Positions 40,031-43,920 of a stretch of DNA of 43,920 nt are shown here, one piece after another; the first letter of the stretch is position 1, and each line of letters starts with the position of its first letter. The notes beneath the pieces are model-generated. The model was given only the letters and a program-made list of their open reading frames with translations. It did no database searches and was not told where the DNA came from. The DNA is from Cytophagales bacterium (GTDB lineage: Bacteria > Bacteroidota > Bacteroidia > Cytophagales > VRUD01): NCBI GenBank assembly GCA_019456305.1, contig VRUD01000033.1, positions 1-43,920 on the forward strand. The letters run 5' to 3'. Made by a program: the position numbers and the translations under genes.

Positions 40031-40423
40031 TTATATTTTAGTTTTTATTTTTTTCAATACAAATTCTTTGATCTTAGTTGCATCCTTTATTGCTAATTCC
40101 ATATCAGGCATCGTTATATCCAAGTGCGTAGGATATCTTATATCTGCTCCATATTTAGTTAGTCTAATACATTCTTTTTGTATTTTTTTAAAATCAATAT
40201 TAATGTTGTTGCATTTTTGATTTATTCTTATTAGGTCATGTGTTTTTTTTATTTTTATTTCGTTGTGAACAAGATAACCTTTTAAATACTTTTCTGCACA
40301 TTGTTGACAATGAAAACAAATAATTTCCAATGGTGCCGGATGCATATTTTTCAGAAAAATGGCGGATTCCAAATCTGAATTTGCTATAAAAAACCACTCA
40401 TCTACTAATTGTTTTTTATCCAT
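40031..40423 (-). CDS. HEPN-domain protein (toxin of HEPN/MNT pair)
   Basis: The 130-residue helical protein shows the HEPN signature: 'EWFFIANSDLESAIFLKNM' at residues 9-27, 'EIICFHCQQCAEKYLKGYLV' (33-52), 'IKKTHDLIRINQKCN' and 'IRLTKYGADIRYPTHLDITM'. HEPN proteins of this kind are RNases or tRNA targets of their partner. Here the partner is an MNT nucleotidyltransferase encoded just upstream with an 8-base overlap. In HEPN/MNT modules the MNT protein usually adds AMP to the HEPN toxin and silences it. The catalytic Rx4-6H motif is not evident, so activity may be altered. Confidence 0.9.
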   Translation of the reverse strand: MDKKQLVDEWFFIANSDLESAIFLKNMHPAPLEIICFHCQQCAEKYLKGYLVHNEIKIKKTHDLIRINQKCNNINIDFKKIQKECIRLTKYGADIRYPTHLDITMPDMELAIKDATKIKEFVLKKIKTKI

Positions 40424-40730
40424 ATAAAATTATTCCTTTATTTAAAATCTCATGTTCCATAGTGAAGTGAAACTCAGCTCTCTCTTTAAATTCTTCTTCA
40501 GTATAGACCAAAATATCTAAGGAATGAGTATATATAGGAATTAATGCCGTTCTTATCATTGTCAATATATCCAGCTTCCTTTTATTAACATTTGTAATAA
40601 CACATAGATCTACATCACTATCTTCATTAGTTTTGCCATAAGCATAAGAACCAAATAAAATGATTTTTTCTACTTTTAATGTTTGTGAGATTTTTTTCAC
40701 AAGTTTGTTTATATCTTCACTGTTATTCAT
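40416..40730 (-). CDS. Minimal nucleotidyltransferase (MNT antitoxin)
   Basis: The 104-residue protein has the nucleotidyltransferase core 'KIILFGSYAYGKTNEDSDVD' (G-S-x10-D-x-D, about residues 20-39) followed by Leu-Cys-Val-Ile and a third acidic residue in 'SLDILVYTEEEF'. It is the usual partner of HEPN toxins. The gene is directly upstream of, and overlaps by 8 bases, the HEPN gene. Likely AMPylates the HEPN protein. It lies 30 bases downstream of etfB, so it may be read from the etfB promoter. Confidence 0.93.
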   Translation of the reverse strand: MNNSEDINKLVKKISQTLKVEKIILFGSYAYGKTNEDSDVDLCVITNVNKRKLDILTMIRTALIPIYTHSLDILVYTEEEFKERAEFHFTMEHEILNKGIILYG

Positions 40731-40760
40731 AACTTTAAACTTTAAACTCTTAATTTTGAA

Positions 40761-41504
40761 CTAAATCACTTTCGCCTCGCTATGCAGCAACTCTATCAAT
40801 TCTTCAGCCTTATCAGCATCAATGAACTTACATCCTTTTTTTGCAGGCGGCAGTTCATAATTAACAACTTCAGTAGCCCCGCCAGTTGGCGGGGCTATGG
40901 GTTCAACAACTTTGAGCGGTTTGGTTCTTGCCGACATGATCCCTCTCATAGTTGGAATTCTTGGTTCAGCCATTCCTTCTATAGAGGCTGCTACAAAGGG
41001 CAGGGGCGCAGTCAAAACTTCTGTTCCCCCGTCAATTAATCGTTCTACCGAAGCTGTTTTTCCATCAATATCCAGCTTGGTTACAGCAAAAATTGTGGGT
41101 ATATCAAGTATTTCTCCAAGCATACCCCCGACCTGGGCGCCATTATAGTCAATTGTTTCCATTCCTGTTAATATGATATCATAATTTGCTTCTTTGATAT
41201 GCTCAGCTATTTGTTTTGAAACAAAAAATGCATCAGCCGGATGAGCATTAATTCTTATTGCATCATCAGCGCCAATGGCAAGGGCTTTGCGGATATTTTG
41301 CTCTGCATCAACTTCTCCTACATTGATCACGGTTACGCTTCCTTTAAGGGCGTCTCTTAATTCAATAGCCCTGCTAAGTGTAATTTCGTCATAAGGGTTG
41401 ATAATAAACTGAACACCTTGCTTATTGAATTCAGTATTATTATTCGTAAATGCTATTTTAGCAGTTGTATCCGGAGTTATGCTTATACATACTAATATTT
41501 TCAT
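40761..41504 (-). CDS. etfB: Electron transfer flavoprotein beta subunit, with palindrome-encoded insert
   Basis: The AMP-binding partner of EtfA. The 247-residue protein shows 'KILVCISITPDTTAKIAFTN' at the start, 'INPYDEITLSRAIELRDALK', 'NYDIILTGMETIDYNGAQVG' and the family signature 'VERLIDGGTEVLTAPLPFVA' followed by Ala-Ser. Near the C-terminus 'VEPIAPPTGGATEVVNY' contains residues encoded by a 22-bp palindrome (40875-40896); relatives have a few ordinary residues there. 'LPPAKKGCKFIDADKAEELI' is the normal end. etfA lies 2.7 kb downstream after five inserted genes. Confidence 0.96.
   Translation of the reverse strand: MKILVCISITPDTTAKIAFTNNNTEFNKQGVQFIINPYDEITLSRAIELRDALKGSVTVINVGEVDAEQNIRKALAIGADDAIRINAHPADAFFVSKQIAEHIKEANYDIILTGMETIDYNGAQVGGMLGEILDIPTIFAVTKLDIDGKTASVERLIDGGTEVLTAPLPFVAASIEGMAEPRIPTMRGIMSARTKPLKVVEPIAPPTGGATEVVNYELPPAKKGCKFIDADKAEELIELLHSEAKVI
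40875..40896. repeat. 22-bp palindrome inside etfB
   Basis: Perfect 10-bp arms AGCCCCGCCA and TGGCGGGGCT around a GT centre. It is 80 percent G+C in the arms, unlike its surroundings. It is in frame and read as Ala-Pro-Pro-Thr-Gly-Gly-Ala. It starts AGCCCC like the elements in argS and the PP2C gene. Confidence 0.8.
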
Positions 41505-41583
41505 AACAATTTAATTAAAAAAATGAAGGATTATTTTTTGGGGGGTAAGTTAGAAAAAAAAATATATTAATAAACAAAGTGTC

Positions 41584-42165
41584 TCATTTTCCTTTTAATT
41601 CTTCATACCTAAAACAATCTACCACGTGGTCGTTGACCATTCCAGCTGCCTGCATGTATGCATAGCATATTGTCGGACCAACAAACGTGAAACCACGTTT
41701 CTTTAAATCTTTGCTCATGTTATCTGACTCCTCTGTTCGGGCAGGAAGTTCTTTTAGCTCTTTGAACTTGCTGTGTATCGTTTTGTTCTTCGTGAACTGC
41801 CAGATGTATTTGTCAAAACTTCCGAATTCTTTCTGAAGCTTGAGAAAAGCCATGGCGTTTTTCACAGCACCTTTTATTTTCAAACGGTTTCTTATTATTC
41901 CCTCATCCTCCATAAGTCTTTCGACATCCTTCTCCGTGAACTTCGCAATTTTTTCAGGATTGAAACCATGAAAAGCTTTCTTGAAATTTTCTCTTTTGTT
42001 CAATATAGTTCTCCACGAAAGCCCTGCCTGAAATCCATCAAGAATGAGATACTCAAAATGCAGTTTATCGTCATGAACAGGAACTCCCCATTCTTCATCG
42101 TGATATTTTATCATTAAGGGTTCTTTCTCTTTTTTTCCTGGCCAAGAGCATCTTTTCTTTTCCAT
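41584..42165 (-). CDS. tag: DNA-3-methyladenine glycosylase I
   Basis: Removes 3-methyladenine from alkylated DNA. The 193-residue protein shows the TAG signatures: 'RCSWPGKK' with the first Zn-ligand Cys, 'MIKYHDEEWGVPVHDDKLHF' with the second Zn-ligand His and the base-binding Glu, 'GLSWRTILNKRENFKKAFHG', 'TFVGPTICYAYMQAAGMVND' and the last Zn ligands His and Cys in 'HVVDCFRYEEL'. Length is normal. It lies 14 bases downstream of dnaB on the same strand, so repair and replication genes may be co-transcribed. Confidence 0.97.
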   Translation of the reverse strand: MEKKRCSWPGKKEKEPLMIKYHDEEWGVPVHDDKLHFEYLILDGFQAGLSWRTILNKRENFKKAFHGFNPEKIAKFTEKDVERLMEDEGIIRNRLKIKGAVKNAMAFLKLQKEFGSFDKYIWQFTKNKTIHSKFKELKELPARTEESDNMSKDLKKRGFTFVGPTICYAYMQAAGMVNDHVVDCFRYEELKGK

Positions 42166-42179
42166 TTATATTTTAAAAT

Positions 42180-43748
42180 CTAAAACGGAGTACTTTCAGA
42201 ATTCTCTGCATTTTCTCCATCACCATTGATTTTACTTTTTTTAATTATCGTTTTCTGGGTTTCAGTAGCATCATCACTATGTATATCATCGTCCCCCCAG
42301 GGGTTGTAACCAGAGTCATTAAATTTTGTAAATTTCTTAATAAATTGTAACTTAATTTCTCCTGTTTGTCCATTTCTATGTTTGGCTACAAGCACTTCAG
42401 CCAAACCACTGGTTGAATTACCTTCATTATCTTCAGTAAGCCCATAAAGTTCCGGTCTGTACAGGAAAATTACAAGATCGGCATCTTGCTCAAGACTTCC
42501 GGATTCCCGCAGGTCAGCGAGTAGTGGTTTTTTATCCCCTCCTCTATGCTCTACTGCCCTGCTTAGCTGGGATAAGGCAATTACAGGTACGTTAAGCTCT
42601 TTAGCCAAATTCTTTAGGGCCCTTGATATGGAAGCTATTTCCTGCTCTCTGTTCCCGGAACCATACTTTTTATTAGTATCGCCAACCATAAATTGCAGGT
42701 AATCTACTATTATCAATTTAATATCATGTTTAATTTTCAATCTCCTGCATTTCCCTCTTAATTCCATAATTGATAAAGCGGGCGTGTCATCAACATAAAT
42801 AGGGGCTTGAGTTAAAGGTTTGATCTTTTCATGTAATTGCAGCCATTCAAAATCTTTTAATCTCCCCTGCCTTATTTTTTCACCTTCTAATTCAGCTTCA
42901 GCAGACATTAACCTGTTGACTAATTGGATAGAAGACATTTCAAGGGAGAAAAAAGCTACCGGGAAATGAGAATCTATAGAGGCATTACGCATTGCAGTAA
43001 GGGCAAACGCTGTTTTACCCATTCCCGGCCGGGCAGCAATAATTATCAGGTCAGACTTTTGCCAACCGGAAGTTATTCTGTCAAGCTCAGTAAAACCGCT
43101 TGGTACGCCTGTAAGTCCATCTTTAAGATCTTTCTTTGCTTCTAACTCTTCAAGCGCTTCTATAATTTTAATATTCAGGGAAGCATAATTCTTTCTGATA
43201 TTATTTTCAGAAACTTCAAAAAGATTCTGTTCAGTTTTATCCAATAAATCAAAAACATCTATTGTATCCTCATAAGCATCCCTTAATACTTCAGAAGCAA
43301 TAGTGATCAATTCTCTTTTAATTGCATTCTGAATTACGATGCGGGAATGTTTTTCAATATTGGCTGCAGCATTGACGCGGGTTGTAAGCCCGGTTAAGTA
43401 AAATGGGCCGCCAACAGATTCTAATTCTCCATCCTCTCTAAGCTGGTTTGTAATTGTGATCAGATCAACTGGTTCGGATTTTTCAAAAAGGGCGAGGATT
43501 GCCTGATAAATTTTTTGATGTGCTTCTTTATAAAAACTTTCTGGCTTGAGAATATCCACTATCTCAGTGAGTGCGTGTTTTTCAAGTAATATTGCACCGA
43601 GCACAGCCTCTTCAGCTTCAAGGGCTTGGGGAGGGATCTTGCCCATTCCCAATGAAATATCATTTTTCAACGTTTCACTTTTTTTAGAATGTGAAGACGT
43701 CTTGGAAGATTTTTTACCTGCTTGCTCTTTTTTACTACTTAATTGCAT
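42180..43748 (-). CDS. dnaB: Replicative DNA helicase
   Basis: The hexameric 5'-3' fork helicase. The 522-residue protein has a Lys/Ser-rich tail (1-35), the N-terminal collar domain (about 38-140, 'PPQALEAEEAVLGAILLEKH'), a linker and the RecA-like motor: Walker A 'IIAARPGMGKTAFALTAMRN' near 235-250, Walker B 'LIIVDYLQFM' near 343, 'RALKNLAKELNVPVIALSQL' and the Arg-rich 'LFLYRPELYG'-like end, plus the DnaB motif 'GSLEQDADLVIFLYRPE'. Length is slightly above E. coli (471). No intein. A -7 box TACTTTTG lies at 43779-43772, 24 bases before the ATG. Confidence 0.97.
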   Translation of the reverse strand: MQLSSKKEQAGKKSSKTSSHSKKSETLKNDISLGMGKIPPQALEAEEAVLGAILLEKHALTEIVDILKPESFYKEAHQKIYQAILALFEKSEPVDLITITNQLREDGELESVGGPFYLTGLTTRVNAAANIEKHSRIVIQNAIKRELITIASEVLRDAYEDTIDVFDLLDKTEQNLFEVSENNIRKNYASLNIKIIEALEELEAKKDLKDGLTGVPSGFTELDRITSGWQKSDLIIIAARPGMGKTAFALTAMRNASIDSHFPVAFFSLEMSSIQLVNRLMSAEAELEGEKIRQGRLKDFEWLQLHEKIKPLTQAPIYVDDTPALSIMELRGKCRRLKIKHDIKLIIVDYLQFMVGDTNKKYGSGNREQEIASISRALKNLAKELNVPVIALSQLSRAVEHRGGDKKPLLADLRESGSLEQDADLVIFLYRPELYGLTEDNEGNSTSGLAEVLVAKHRNGQTGEIKLQFIKKFTKFNDSGYNPWGDDDIHSDDATETQKTIIKKSKINGDGENAENSESTPF

Positions 43749-43771
43749 TTATTTGTTCTTTAAATTCGTAC

Positions 43772-43779
43772 CAAAAGTA
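43772..43779 (-). promoter_or_regulatory. Possible -7 box upstream of dnaB
   Basis: Minus-strand TACTTTTG matches TAnnTTTG, 24 bases before the dnaB ATG. The nearest upstream TTG is 25 bases away, a little too far, so the call is weak. Confidence 0.35.
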
Positions 43780-43854
43780 AAAAAGTGGATTATGGGGTTA
43801 ATAACAATTTAGTAACAACTTATTGACAAGGTTATCCACTATGAAATTTTAGTT

Positions 43855-43920
43855 CATGGTTTTTGGTTATTAGTTTTAGTTATTTGGTTATTAGTTTTAG
43901 TTCATTGGTTCAATAGTTTG
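43855..43920. repeat. GGTTATTAGTTTTAG word repeat at the window edge
   Basis: Tandem copies of the word GGTTATTAGTTTTAGTT (43864-43905) run to the edge; only one arm is visible, so the matching arm may lie beyond it. The same word family occurs at 32095-32165. Confidence 0.65.

Overview
This is about 44 kb of AT-rich DNA from a Bacteroidota chromosome, probably an uncultured member. The evidence is a metal-type KdsA, an Asn/Ser/Lys-rich proteome, DUF4369-like TlpA proteins, a long Bacteroidetes-style LepB, Reg_prop/Y_Y_Y/SpoIIE sensor architecture, and several promoters of the TTTG-N19-TAnnTTTG type. There are no rRNA or tRNA genes and no CRISPR array, and no integrase or intact transposase was seen.

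Layout. 1-3.3 kb: the start of a large secreted beta-propeller protein (it runs off the left edge) and a TPR protein. 3.3-4.5 kb: two tiny membrane proteins and nested palindromes. 4.5-11.2 kb: housekeeping genes kdsA, apaG, ung, lepB and dapB plus a TlpA protein, mixed with a BrnT/BrnA toxin-antitoxin pair and a lipoprotein gene that has the form of an integron gene cassette. 11.4-18.9 kb: a second TlpA protein, a relic of a REP-associated transposase with REP-like palindromes, a cation efflux gene, menA, a glutathione peroxidase, a Uma2 nuclease and argS. 19.0-24.9 kb: an arginine/ornithine catabolic cluster: a COG2403 (cyclic 2,3-diphosphoglycerate synthase-like) GTPase, a retropepsin-like protein, rocD, then convergent argF and arcC, with a nucleotidyltransferase pair lodged between argF and arcC. 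25.4-34.5 kb: a small lipoprotein, a 14-repeat propeller/PAS/PP2C sensor with a fused transporter/spermidine-synthase-like gene, a FAH-family enzyme and an M23 peptidase. 34.5-43.9 kb: a relic four-helix-bundle gene, a NupC transporter, a DUF151 nuclease, etfA and etfB separated by a five-gene defence/toxin island, tag and dnaB.

Metabolic logic. ArgF and ArcC can make ATP from citrulline through carbamoyl phosphate, and RocD sends ornithine to glutamate semialdehyde; no arginine deiminase is in the window. EtfA/EtfB carry electrons toward the menaquinone that MenA helps make.

Two themes stand out. First, nearly every longer intergenic gap holds an inverted repeat whose arms are tandem copies of one short word, with a different word at each locus, and related palindromic elements sit in frame inside conserved genes (argS twice, the PP2C phosphatase, the M23 peptidase twice, lepB, etfB), where they are predicted to be translated as extra loops. 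Second, two genes (a lipoprotein and an HSDR_N nuclease) each lie between an attC-like imperfect hairpin and a matching GTT core, the structure of lone integron cassettes with no integrase in sight.
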